Assembly (NCBI RefSeq): GCF_030824335.1
Contig: NZ_JAVBXX010000040.1
Location: forward strand, 1-62,481
DNA: 62,481 nucleotides
Direction of reading: 5' to 3'
Origin: Azonexus sp.
GTDB taxonomy: Bacteria > Pseudomonadota > Gammaproteobacteria > Burkholderiales > Rhodocyclaceae
The position numbers and the translations under genes are program-made. Within the stretch, counting starts at the first letter, position 1, and each line of letters starts with the position of its first letter. Below the pieces are notes generated by a model that saw nothing but the letters and a program-made list of their open reading frames with translations, did no database searches and was not told the DNA's origin. Of this stretch, positions 45,136 to 53,925 are shown piece after piece.

Positions 45136-46411
45136 GCCTTGAGTGCTCCTAGTAGTTGCGCGGCTTGCCGGCGCTGTTGCGTGCACCGGTCGCGCCAGGT
45201 GAGTTCGGCGTGGGTCAGCGCTGCCTCGCGGCCACCTTCGAGGCGCAGGCCGATCAGGCGCTGCAGTTCGGGCGAGTTGGCGGCGGCCTCGTCGAGCGGC
45301 GGGCGCGTCAGCAGCTCACGGATCGTGCCGGTCGGCTGGCCGGCGGCTTCGGCTTGGCGGACGCGTTGCCACAACTCGCGCAGTTCGTCGTGCGGTTCGA
45401 CCAGCATTTGCTGGAAAACGGCGGCCAGCGTTGCGAGGCGTGGCCGGGCAGTATCGCTGTCGAATTGCAGGCCACCGTTAGCGGCTGCGGCGAATGGGTT
45501 GTATTGCTTGCCTGGCAGTTCGTTGTAGACATCGGGGCGAACCGGCAAGCGGCGGATGTCGGGATGGGTGAGCAGGCTTTGCCCGGCCGGAGACAGGATG
45601 AAGCCGGCAAAAGCGGCGGCGCCGGCCGGATTGCCGCTGTCGCGGGTGACCGCGATATGTGCCGGGTTCAGGCCGGTGTGCGCCGGATAAATGAAATCCA
45701 GCGATGCGCCGTTGGCTATCGCCGAATTGACAAAAAAATCGATCGAGATGCCGACGGCGCTACGGCCGGCGACGATTTCATCGGTCACGAAGGTCGAGCC
45801 ACGGTCAATCAGGACGGCATTGGCGGCGATTTCGCTCCACAGCGCCCAGCCGCGCTCCCAGCCCCAGGCTTGCAGGACAATGTCGATCAAGGGCGGCGCG
45901 AAGCCGACGCGCGCCGGTACTGGCAGGGCGATCAGGCCGGCCAGTCGCGCAGCCGGGCTATGCCCCGAGCGGCCAGGGCGTTTGGCGAGACGGCAAAGCC
46001 GAAGCCGGCGACTTCACTGGCCGTGTAGTAACCGGCAGCATCGCCCAGGGCGGTCTTGCCGATGTGTGTTGGCAGATTTTTGCGGTCAACCGGCAATTTG
46101 CGCCAGATTCCTTCGTCGGCGAGTCGTGCAAAGGTGCGCGGCGAGGCCGACCAATAAACATCGGCGCCGCCGTGACCGGGTTGCTGAAGGAAGGCGGCGG
46201 CATCTCTGGGCATGCGCCAGAGGATGCGCAGGCGGTACTCCGGGTGGGCCTTTTCGAAAGCTGCCTCGATTCGCCCGACGAATTCGTCGGCGTAGCTGGT
46301 CAGGACATTGACGGTTTGCGGTACGGCACCGGCCGGGCGGCCGATGCTCGCGGCAAGGGCAAGTGCGGCGCCGGATTTCAGGAAGTGTCGGCGACTCGAG
46401 GTGCTTTTCAT
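45132..46411 (-). pseudogene. Periplasmic solute-binding protein, frameshifted
   Basis: The 5' frame (46411-45932) encodes a Tat-type signal (SRRHFLKSGAALALA) and the first lobe of a family-1 binding protein (VNVLTSYADEFVGRIEAAFEK, GGADVYWSAS), stopping at RLRDWPA. The second lobe continues in another frame from about 45945 (LAGLIALPVPARVGFAPP, WERGWALWSEIAANA) to 45132. Compared with relatives a few residues after RLRDW seem missing, as if about 20 bases were lost. Either a pseudogene or a sequencing error; the rest of both frames is well preserved. Confidence 0.75.
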
Positions 46412-46422
46412 GGTGGATTGCC

Positions 46423-48417
46423 TCAGAAGCGGTAGCTGACGTTGGTAAACCAGGTCCGGCCCGGATTCGGGAAGCCGTTGGACAGCGCGTAATTGCTGTC
46501 GCCCACGTTATTGACGCCAGCTTCCAGGGTTAGCGCCTTCGTTGGGTGGTAGGCCGCCTTCAGGTTTAGTGTGGTGTGCCGGCCGATGCGCACCGTATTC
46601 GATGCCCAGCGATGGCTTTCGGACTCGATGAAAGGAATGATTTCCAGCCGGGCAAGGGGCCGGACAACGGCGTAAGCCGCGATTTTCTGGCGCGGTATGT
46701 CGGTCAGTCGCGTATCTGGATCGCTGACGTTCTTCATGTCGGTCCAGGTGACGTTGCCGCCGATATCGAGCCAGCCCAGGACGGGCGTTTGCAGGCCGAG
46801 TTCAAGCCCGGTGGCGCGGGCTTCGCCGACGTTCTGCATCTGGCAGCGGCTGCTTGCCGTGCAACTGGATGAACCGGGACGATAGAAGGTCTGGATCTTG
46901 TCCTTGATCTTGTTGTGGAAGATGGCGGCCTCAGCCTTGGCACCATGCCATGGGCTACCTTGATAGCCGATCTCGTAATTGAGCGACTCTTCCGGTTGCA
47001 GGTTCGGGTTCTCGATGTAGGTCGTGAAGCGCAGCGAGAAGCGGTCTTTCAGCGTCGGCAGGCGGGTTTTCTGGGCAACGCTTGCGTAGAAGCGGACGTT
47101 GTCGCGGAAGTCGTAGTAAATCCCGGCCTGGCCGTTGGTCGCCGACATTTTGTCCGGTTTGCTCAGGCTGGTGCCGCTCTTGTAGAGCTTGTCGGCGTTC
47201 AGGCTGTGATGGGCGATGCCCAGCGACAGCATCAGGTCGCTCGCAAGCCAGTGGTTGTTTTCCACGGCCATGGAAACAAGGGTGTCGCGGAAATCTTCGT
47301 CCACCGTACCGACGGCGTTGCTTCCTTCGTGCTTGTCTACCTTGTAGTGAGTGACCAGCTTGAGTTCGTTGTCTTTCAGCCGGGTCGACGACAATTCCAG
47401 TGAGCCGCCATAGGTCTTGTCGTGATAGATGCTGACGCCGCTGAGCGGATTGGTCAGCGTGCTGTAGCTGCCATTGGTGAACATGTTCAGTTCATTGTCG
47501 AATTCGTCCTGGAACAGCCGTACCTTCAAGGCTTCGTGTTCACCCAGCGCCGTGCGAGAGACGAAGTAGAGGCTTTCCTTGTCCCAGTACGGCCATTGCC
47601 AGAAGCGGCTGACGGACGGGTCGGTCGATGGCGGCTGGCCCTTTTCGCCTTGTTGCTTGTAGTAGCTGATGGCGTATTCGTCGCTTGCATTGGGGGTCAG
47701 GCCGAGTTTCAGCGAGAATTTCCTGTCCTCGCGGTAAGCATTGTCCCGATGCCCCCCGTTTTCACGGGCTGTTGCCTTGTAATCCGAAGACATCCGGAAG
47801 TAATCGCTTTCCAGGTAGGAGGCGCCGGCCTGGGCATACCACATGCCCTGGTTCGAACCGACGTTGACCGAAGTCTGGCGTTTCTTGCCGTCGGCAAAAC
47901 CGAACTTGACATCGCCCTCCAGTGATTTGCGCGGCTTGCGCGAAATCAGGTTGATCGCGCCGCCCATCGTGTTCGGGCCGTAAGAAACTGAACTGAAACC
48001 CTTGGCCACCTGGATTGCGGCCAGGTCGGCGGTCGTGAAGCGGCTGATGTCGACGTTGCCATCGTAGGGGACATAGACCGGAATACCATCGATGAACAGG
48101 GGTGTCTGCCGGGAATCGAAACCCCGGATGTTGATCGTTTTCTCGTTGCGCGCACCGCTGAAGGCGATGCTGACGCCGGACAGTAAATTCACGGCTTCGC
48201 CGACATCGTTGCGGTTGAAGCGCTGCATTTCCTCTTGAGTAATCAGAGAGGAAACCTGCGGCTCGCCAAGCTCGCCCAGTTGGGTTTTTCTGGCACTGAC
48301 CTGGATTGCTCCCAGTTCGAAAGCCCCTTCCGTGGCGCTGGCGGTGTGCTGCAGAAAGGCATTGCCGAGCAGGACAATCAATAATTTCAAGCGAAGCGGG
48401 CGATGGCGTTGTGGCAT
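46423..48417 (-). CDS. TonB-dependent outer-membrane receptor
   Basis: ATG 48417 follows CAGGGAG. Signal peptide to about residue 28, then a TonB-box-like AFELGAIQVSARK. The plug (~55-170) has IRGFDSRQTPLFIDGIPVYVPYDGNVDISRF and GPNTMGGAINLISRKP. The barrel ends in WFTNVSYRF. 664 residues. It probably imports a metal complex with the downstream binding and ABC proteins; two ModE-like boxes lie upstream of the leading gene, pointing to a molybdenum or tungsten ligand. Confidence 0.9.
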   Translation of the reverse strand: MPQRHRPLRLKLLIVLLGNAFLQHTASATEGAFELGAIQVSARKTQLGELGEPQVSSLITQEEMQRFNRNDVGEAVNLLSGVSIAFSGARNEKTINIRGFDSRQTPLFIDGIPVYVPYDGNVDISRFTTADLAAIQVAKGFSSVSYGPNTMGGAINLISRKPRKSLEGDVKFGFADGKKRQTSVNVGSNQGMWYAQAGASYLESDYFRMSSDYKATARENGGHRDNAYREDRKFSLKLGLTPNASDEYAISYYKQQGEKGQPPSTDPSVSRFWQWPYWDKESLYFVSRTALGEHEALKVRLFQDEFDNELNMFTNGSYSTLTNPLSGVSIYHDKTYGGSLELSSTRLKDNELKLVTHYKVDKHEGSNAVGTVDEDFRDTLVSMAVENNHWLASDLMLSLGIAHHSLNADKLYKSGTSLSKPDKMSATNGQAGIYYDFRDNVRFYASVAQKTRLPTLKDRFSLRFTTYIENPNLQPEESLNYEIGYQGSPWHGAKAEAAIFHNKIKDKIQTFYRPGSSSCTASSRCQMQNVGEARATGLELGLQTPVLGWLDIGGNVTWTDMKNVSDPDTRLTDIPRQKIAAYAVVRPLARLEIIPFIESESHRWASNTVRIGRHTTLNLKAAYHPTKALTLEAGVNNVGDSNYALSNGFPNPGRTWFTNVSYRF

Positions 48418-48461
48418 GGTGAACTCCCTGAGCGTTGTTGGATGTGCGGTGTTTGTCCGGT

Positions 48462-48872
48462 TTAGCGGGGCATGTCCGGGCTGATGCTGTAAAAGCCGCG
48501 GGCCGTCGTGCATTGGCTTGCCGTGATTGAACGAAAGATCAGCCAGCGTTCGTCGCGCATGCGCCAGGCAGCCAGTTGTTCTGCGTAGGCGACGACTTCG
48601 TAAAACTCCTCGTCGTCGTCGGAAGCGAGCCGGGTCTGCGTGTAGTTGTGTGCGGTAAAGCAGGGCTGGTCGTCGGCGTCGTAGCCGATGCAGCGCCGGG
48701 CGTTGATTTCGTATTCCTTGTGATGTTCGAAATACAGTGGAACCTCAACCGCATCGCACCATCTGGCTGGCAACATTGCGCGCCAGCTTGTGGTGGCTTC
48801 TGCGGAGATGGGTAATTTTCCGGCAGTGTTCTTCTGGTCTTTGTTCAAAGGGAGAGGTCGGCTGTTTTCCAT
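48462..48872 (-). CDS. Unknown protein leading the TonB receptor operon
   Basis: ATG 48872 opens MENSRPLPLNKDQKNT; the 136-residue product is soluble with no signal peptide. It contains CIGYDADDQPCFTAHNYTQT and an acidic stretch ASDDDEEFYEV. No family recognised. It lies 44 bases upstream of the receptor and 3 bases downstream of a ModE-like box. Confidence 0.7.
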   Translation of the reverse strand: MENSRPLPLNKDQKNTAGKLPISAEATTSWRAMLPARWCDAVEVPLYFEHHKEYEINARRCIGYDADDQPCFTAHNYTQTRLASDDDEEFYEVVAYAEQLAAWRMRDERWLIFRSITASQCTTARGFYSISPDMPR

Positions 48873-48875
48873 GAT

Positions 48876-48899
48876 CAAAATATATGTTTGTATATAACG
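48876..48899. promoter_or_regulatory. ModE-like box 1 of the TonB receptor cluster
   Basis: Right half ATATAACG and the shared TTTGTATATA centre; left half CAAAATAT is imperfect. Confidence 0.65.
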
Positions 48900-48963
48900 A
48901 TAGGTGGTGATTAGCAGCTTACGTGCCAGTACTTTTTAATGGGTTTTTGGGTGTTTTTTGTTT

Positions 48964-48987
48964 CGTTGTGTTGTTAACTATACAACG
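48964..48987. promoter_or_regulatory. ModE-like box 2 of the TonB receptor cluster
   Basis: CGTTGTGT, 8 bases, ATACAACG: nearly perfectly symmetric in the outer eight bases, 65 bases from box 1. Confidence 0.6.
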
Positions 48988-49052
48988 TTGTCGAAAAGTC
49001 GACAGGCGGCTTACAGGCGTCGGTCAGGCCTGTCGCGTCAGTTGGGTCTCAG

Positions 49053-49589
49053 TCAGGCCAGGTGCTCGATTGTGGCAAACCAGGCATTGAGTGCAGTCAG
49101 ATCCGGGGGGAGTTCACAAGCCATCCCGCCGGTGAAATGCCGCCAGGCCGGCAGGTGTCTTTCCCGGACGATGGTCAGCACGGGGATATCCCGGCTCATG
49201 AAATCGAGCATTTCCGCGGCAAAGCCGTCGCCATCCGCCTCCATGCCGGAGAAACGGTTGAACACGACGAGATCGGCCGCGCTCCCGGCAATGCGTCGCA
49301 TGACGGTGGTGGTTTCGATCAGCGCTGCCGTGTCCAGCGCACAGGCACTTGCCGCTTCCGTTTTGCACTGCAGGATCGGGTAGCTTGTGCCAGTCTCGAT
49401 GTCGATCAGGCAGACGAAGCAGTTGTCGTTTTCTTCCCGCGTGTCCTGCAGCAGCCCGGTCACGCGGATGCCGCGGGCACGCAAGTCGGCAACGAATTCA
49501 CGGACAGGCTGATCGGCATCGATGCCGGGCGGTGGAACGACAGCGGCGATGCGCAGCAGGTCGGGTTCGGTTGAGGTGGGTAGCGACAT
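49053..49589 (-). CDS. DUF2478-family protein
   Basis: The 178-residue product contains RGIRVTGLLQDTREENDNCFVCLIDIETGT and DLVVFNRFSGMEADGDGFAAEMLDFM, which recall DUF2478, a nucleotide-binding-like family often encoded next to molybdenum transport genes. The reaction is unknown. It is transcribed toward the TonB cluster and ends before the two ModE-like boxes. Confidence 0.7.
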   Translation of the reverse strand: MSLPTSTEPDLLRIAAVVPPPGIDADQPVREFVADLRARGIRVTGLLQDTREENDNCFVCLIDIETGTSYPILQCKTEAASACALDTAALIETTTVMRRIAGSAADLVVFNRFSGMEADGDGFAAEMLDFMSRDIPVLTIVRERHLPAWRHFTGGMACELPPDLTALNAWFATIEHLA

Positions 49590-49735
49590 GGCGTGATTTT
49601 AGGCGCTTGTAGTGCTTCTGCACAAAGCCCTTTGGCGCAAAGTGGTTTTGCCGCCTGGCCCGCGACCGACTCGACGCGAAATCGGAAATTTGCTGCAGAA
49701 TGGGCCCCGATTCGTCGCGCCCCTGAAAACCATTC

Positions 49736-50755
49736 ATGAATAAAACCCTCGTCACTGCCGGATTGCTGTTCCTGAGTCTGATCTCCTTGCCGGCTCAGGC
49801 CGGGAAAACGCTGGACAGCATCCGCCAGCGTGGCGAGGTGATTTGTGGGGTCAACGAGGCTTTGGTCGGCTTTTCCGTGGCCGATGCCAAGGGCGAGTGG
49901 CACGGCATCGATGTCGATGTCTGCCGGGCGATTGCCGCCGCGACCTTGGGCGATGCACGCAAGGTCAGGTGGGTGCCGCTCAACAAGATGCAGCTTTTTC
50001 CCGCCTTGCAGTCGGGCGAAGTGGACATCCTGTCGCATAACGTGACCTGGACGATGACGCGCGATGCGGCGATGGGGATGCATTTCACCAGCATCGTCTT
50101 CTACGACGGGCAGGGGTTCATGGTCGCCCGGAAGTCCGGTATCCAGAGCCTGCGCGATCTGGAGAACACCGATATCTGCGTGCAATCCGGGACGACGACC
50201 GAGAAAAACCTGAGCGATTATTTCCGCGCCAGGAAAATGAAATTCCGGTCGGTGGTCTTTGCCAATTTCGAGGCATCGATCAAGGCCTTTCTCAGCGGTC
50301 GTTGCCAGTCCTACACCACCGACGCGACCAGCCTGCTCAGCCTGATCCAGCGCGCCTCGCGCACGCCGGGCGACTATGTCGTGCTGCCCGAACTGATTTC
50401 CAAGGAACCGCTGTCACCGGCCGTGCGGCGAGGCGACGACGAGTGGTTTGCCATCGTCAAATGGGTGATCAATGCGCTGATCACGGCAGAAGAAGAGGGC
50501 ATCACGCAAGCCAACGTCGAACAGCAGAAAGTGCACGGCAGCGCGAGTGCCCAGCGTCTGCTGGGGCATCAAGAAGATACCGGCAAGTTGATCGGCCTCG
50601 ACCGCGAGTGGGCGGCGCGGGCGATTGCGGCCGTCGGCAATTACGGGGAAGTTTTCGACCGTAATCTCGGTGCCGGCTCGCCGCTCAATCTGCCGCGCGG
50701 CCTGAATCGCTTGTGGCGTGATGGCGGCTTGCTCTACGCGCCGCCCATTCGCTGA
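49736..50755 (+). CDS. aapJ: General L-amino-acid ABC transporter binding protein
   Basis: The signal peptide ends LPAQAGKT. The mature 315 residues fit AapJ: GKTLDSIRQRGEVICGVNEALVGFSV, GIDVDVCRAIAAATLGD, RDLENTDICVQSGTTTEKNL. It captures amino acids in the periplasm; first gene of an aapJQMP operon with gaps of 3, 6 and 22 bases. Confidence 0.9.
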   Translation: MNKTLVTAGLLFLSLISLPAQAGKTLDSIRQRGEVICGVNEALVGFSVADAKGEWHGIDVDVCRAIAAATLGDARKVRWVPLNKMQLFPALQSGEVDILSHNVTWTMTRDAAMGMHFTSIVFYDGQGFMVARKSGIQSLRDLENTDICVQSGTTTEKNLSDYFRARKMKFRSVVFANFEASIKAFLSGRCQSYTTDATSLLSLIQRASRTPGDYVVLPELISKEPLSPAVRRGDDEWFAIVKWVINALITAEEEGITQANVEQQKVHGSASAQRLLGHQEDTGKLIGLDREWAARAIAAVGNYGEVFDRNLGAGSPLNLPRGLNRLWRDGGLLYAPPIR

Positions 50756-50758
50756 TCG

Positions 50759-51766
50759 ATGATGCCCATGTCTGCGCCATCGTCTCGCCGCCCATCCGCA
50801 GCGCCATTTTCCTGGCGTAACCTGTGCTATCAGGGCGCGCTCCTGGCCTTGCTGGGCGGCTTGCTGTTCTATATCGCCGGTAACGTCCAGAGCAATCTGC
50901 AGGCCAAGGGTATTGCCAGCGGTTTCGACTTTTTGCTGCAACCGGCGGGCTTCGCCATCGGCGAGGGGGTTTTTCCCTACACGGCCGGCGATGCCTACTG
51001 GCAGGCTTTTTTGCTCGGCATTGAAAACACGCTGCGCGTTTCCGGACTGGCCATTCTGGCAAGCATGCTGATCGGCAGTTTGCTCGGCCTGGGGCGTTTG
51101 TCGAACAATCTGCTGGTACGCGGTGTTTGTACGGCTTACGTCGAAATATTCCGCAATATTCCGCTCTTGCTGCAGTTGCTTGCCTGCTATGCCTTGCTCA
51201 CGGCCTTGCTGCCCGGCATCGACGAAGCCTGGCAATTCGGCCACATCTATTTGAGCAAGAGCGGTCTGGCCTTGCCGGTGCCGCAATGGCTGGACGGTCA
51301 CTGGCAGATTGATTACCCGCAACGCCATCGTTTTGCCATTGCCGGCGGTGCGCGCCTGACCCCGGAATTCCTGGCGCTGTTTCTCGGGCTCAGTTTGTAT
51401 ACCTCGGCTTATCTGGCCGAAGTGATCCGGGCTGGTCTCGAATCGGTGGGCAAGGGGCAGCGTGAAGCGGCGGCAGCACTTGGCCTGAGCCATGCCCAGA
51501 CTGTGCGCCGGGTGATCCTGCCGCAGGCTTTGCGGGTGATCATTCCGCCGGCGACCAACCAGTTTTCCAGCTTGATCAAGTCGTCGTCGCTGGCCATTAC
51601 CGTCGGCTATCCAGATCTGGTATCGATTGCCAATACCTCGTTGAACCAGAGTGGCCGGGCAATCGAATGCATCACGCTGATCCTGCTCACCTACCTGCTG
51701 CTCTCCTTGCTGCTCTCGGGGCTGATGGGCATGTTCAACCGGCGCGCTCAGCGCTGGGCGAGTTGA
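50759..51766 (+). CDS. aapQ: Amino-acid ABC transporter permease AapQ
   Basis: The 335-residue protein shows several membrane segments, a periplasmic insertion (residues ~60-80 and ~150-200) and the EAA loop GQREAAAALGLSHAQTVRRVILPQALRVIIPP. It pairs with AapM to form the pore. Confidence 0.9.
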   Translation: MMPMSAPSSRRPSAAPFSWRNLCYQGALLALLGGLLFYIAGNVQSNLQAKGIASGFDFLLQPAGFAIGEGVFPYTAGDAYWQAFLLGIENTLRVSGLAILASMLIGSLLGLGRLSNNLLVRGVCTAYVEIFRNIPLLLQLLACYALLTALLPGIDEAWQFGHIYLSKSGLALPVPQWLDGHWQIDYPQRHRFAIAGGARLTPEFLALFLGLSLYTSAYLAEVIRAGLESVGKGQREAAAALGLSHAQTVRRVILPQALRVIIPPATNQFSSLIKSSSLAITVGYPDLVSIANTSLNQSGRAIECITLILLTYLLLSLLLSGLMGMFNRRAQRWAS

Positions 51767-51772
51767 GGTCGC

Positions 51773-52882
51773 ATGGCACTCAGCCCATCCCTGGACAGCG
51801 AAATCCGTCGCCCACGCCCACGCCCCGCACGCGGCATCGGGCGCTGGCTGCGTCACAACCTGTTCGCCGACCGGTTGAGCATTTGCCTGACCCTGCTGAT
51901 CGGCGCGCTGCTGCTTTATTGTCTGCCGCCGCTGGTCGACTGGGCCATCGTCAAGGCGGTCTTCCGCAGCGACAGCGCCGCCTGCCGCTTGGCGGCCGGC
52001 GAGGGGGCGTGCTGGGGTGTGGTGGCGGAAAAATATCCGGCCATCCTGCTCGGGCGTTACCCGCCCGGCGAACAATGGCGGGCGGTATTCGCCAGCGCGC
52101 TGTTGCTGGCGGCGATTGTTGCCACCTGCCGCTGGATCAATGCCGGGAAAATCCTGATTTTTGGCGGGTTGACCGCAATATTTGGCGCATTTGCCTTGCT
52201 GCGCGGTGGCTGGGCAGGTTTGACCGTGGTCGACAGCAGTTTATGGGGCGGTTTGCCGCTGACCCTGCTGCTGGCCATCGTGACCGTACTCGGCGCTTGT
52301 CCGCTGGCGGTGCTGCTGGCGCTGGGGCGGCGTTCGCAATTGCCGGTCATTCGTCGTGCCTGCGGCGGGTTTATCGAGCTGGTGCGCGCCGTGCCGCTGG
52401 TCTCCGTGCTCTTGCTGGTGGCTTTCCTGCTGCCGCTTTTCCTGCCGGCCGGCAGCAGCATCGATGTGCTGTGGCGGGTCATGATCGGGCTGGTTCTGTT
52501 CGCTGCCGCCTATCTGGCCGAAGTCCTGCGCGGCGGTTTGCAGTCGATTCCGCGCGGTCATCTGGAGGCCGCCGCTGCACTCGGGCTGAGCTACTGGCAG
52601 ACGCAGATCCATGTCGTGCTGCCGCAAGCCATCCGCGCCACGCTGCCGGCACTGATGAACAACTTCATCAGTGTGATCAAGGAAACCTCGCTGGTCACCG
52701 TGGTCAGCCTGTTCGAATTGACCGGCGCGCTGAATCTGGCGCTGATCGGCGATGTCGAGTGGCGCGAATTCTATGTCGAGGCTTACCTGTTCGTTGCCGC
52801 CATTTACTGGCTGCTCTGTTTTTCCCTGTCCCGCTACAGCCAGCGCCTGGCGCTGCGCTTGCGCACTGACCGCAGCTTCTGA
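51773..52882 (+). CDS. aapM: Amino-acid ABC transporter permease AapM
   Basis: The 369-residue protein has a long N-terminal region and the EAA loop GHLEAAAALGLSYWQTQIHVVLPQAIRATLP. Length is typical of AapM. A GTTGACCGCA word occurs in its coding DNA at 52168. Confidence 0.9.
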   Translation: MALSPSLDSEIRRPRPRPARGIGRWLRHNLFADRLSICLTLLIGALLLYCLPPLVDWAIVKAVFRSDSAACRLAAGEGACWGVVAEKYPAILLGRYPPGEQWRAVFASALLLAAIVATCRWINAGKILIFGGLTAIFGAFALLRGGWAGLTVVDSSLWGGLPLTLLLAIVTVLGACPLAVLLALGRRSQLPVIRRACGGFIELVRAVPLVSVLLLVAFLLPLFLPAGSSIDVLWRVMIGLVLFAAAYLAEVLRGGLQSIPRGHLEAAAALGLSYWQTQIHVVLPQAIRATLPALMNNFISVIKETSLVTVVSLFELTGALNLALIGDVEWREFYVEAYLFVAAIYWLLCFSLSRYSQRLALRLRTDRSF

Positions 52883-52904
52883 TCTATTGCCCTGAGCGAT
52901 TTTT

Positions 52905-53645
52905 ATGACTACTCCCATCATTCAATTCAAGGCGCTCAATAAATGGTTCGACGATTACCAGGTCTTGCGCAATATCGATCTCGACATCGCCGCTGGCGAG
53001 CGGGTGGTGATTTGCGGGCCATCCGGCTCCGGGAAATCGACCTTGATTCGTTGCATCAATGGCCTGGAAGCTTACGATGAAGGCGAACTGGTCGTTGCCG
53101 GCATCACGGTCCGGCCCCAGGAAAAAGTGCTGGAGCAGGTGCGGGCGCGGGTTGGCATGGTTTTTCAGCAATTCAACCTGTTTCCGCATCTGAGCGTGCT
53201 CGACAACCTGACGCTGGCCCTGCGCCTGGTGCGCAAGATGCCGCAGGGCGAGGCCGAGTCGCTGGCGCTCGGGCAGCTGGAACGCGTCCGCATTGCCGAA
53301 CAGGCGAACAAATATCCGCTGCAGTTGTCTGGCGGGCAGCAGCAGCGCGTCGCCATTGCCCGCGCCCTGTGCCTGGCGCCGGACATCCTGCTGTTCGATG
53401 AACCGACCTCGGCGCTGGACCCGGAAATGGTCAAGGAAGTGCTCGATGTAATGGTCGAGTTGGCCGGGCGCGGGGTCACCATGCTCTGTGTGACGCATGA
53501 GATGGGCTTTGCCCGGGCCGTGGCCGATCGGGTCATTTTCATGGACCAGGGGCAGATCGTCGAGCAGGGAAGCCCGCTGCGGATTTTTTCCGCGCCGGAA
53601 AATCCGCGAACGCAAAGCTTCCTCGCCCAGATTCTGGCCCACTGA
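52905..53645 (+). CDS. aapP: Amino-acid ABC transporter ATPase AapP
   Basis: The 246-residue ATPase has [41 protein letters not shown] and [14 protein letters not shown], i.e. the polar amino-acid class. It energises AapQM. Confidence 0.93.
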   Translation: MTTPIIQFKALNKWFDDYQVLRNIDLDIAAGERVVICGPSGSGKSTLIRCINGLEAYDEGELVVAGITVRPQEKVLEQVRARVGMVFQQFNLFPHLSVLDNLTLALRLVRKMPQGEAESLALGQLERVRIAEQANKYPLQLSGGQQQRVAIARALCLAPDILLFDEPTSALDPEMVKEVLDVMVELAGRGVTMLCVTHEMGFARAVADRVIFMDQGQIVEQGSPLRIFSAPENPRTQSFLAQILAH

Positions 53646-53925
53646 AACCTCTCCAGGCATTCGCGGCATTTGCCGATTGCCTGGCTGGGAATCACGCTTT
53701 TGCCGGCCTTTGGGCCTGACCGGGGCAAACCCGGCGCTCGCCCGGCTTGCGTGGGCTAGCGCACAGAAGCGACGGCTTGAATCGCGCATCATGCAAAAAG
53801 TTTTGCCTGCTTGGTATTGCGCGCTCGGCTTTTGTTGTCGCATCTTGAGTTGATCCTGATGCATCGCTGCTGAGCGCCCCGTCAATCAACGGGCATTACG
53901 CTGTGCAACGTCAATTAGGATGCCA

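Noticed and set aside
50414..52075. Long minus-strand open frame (553 codons)
   Set aside because: Antisense to aapJQM, no domain seen, typical GC-rich shadow.
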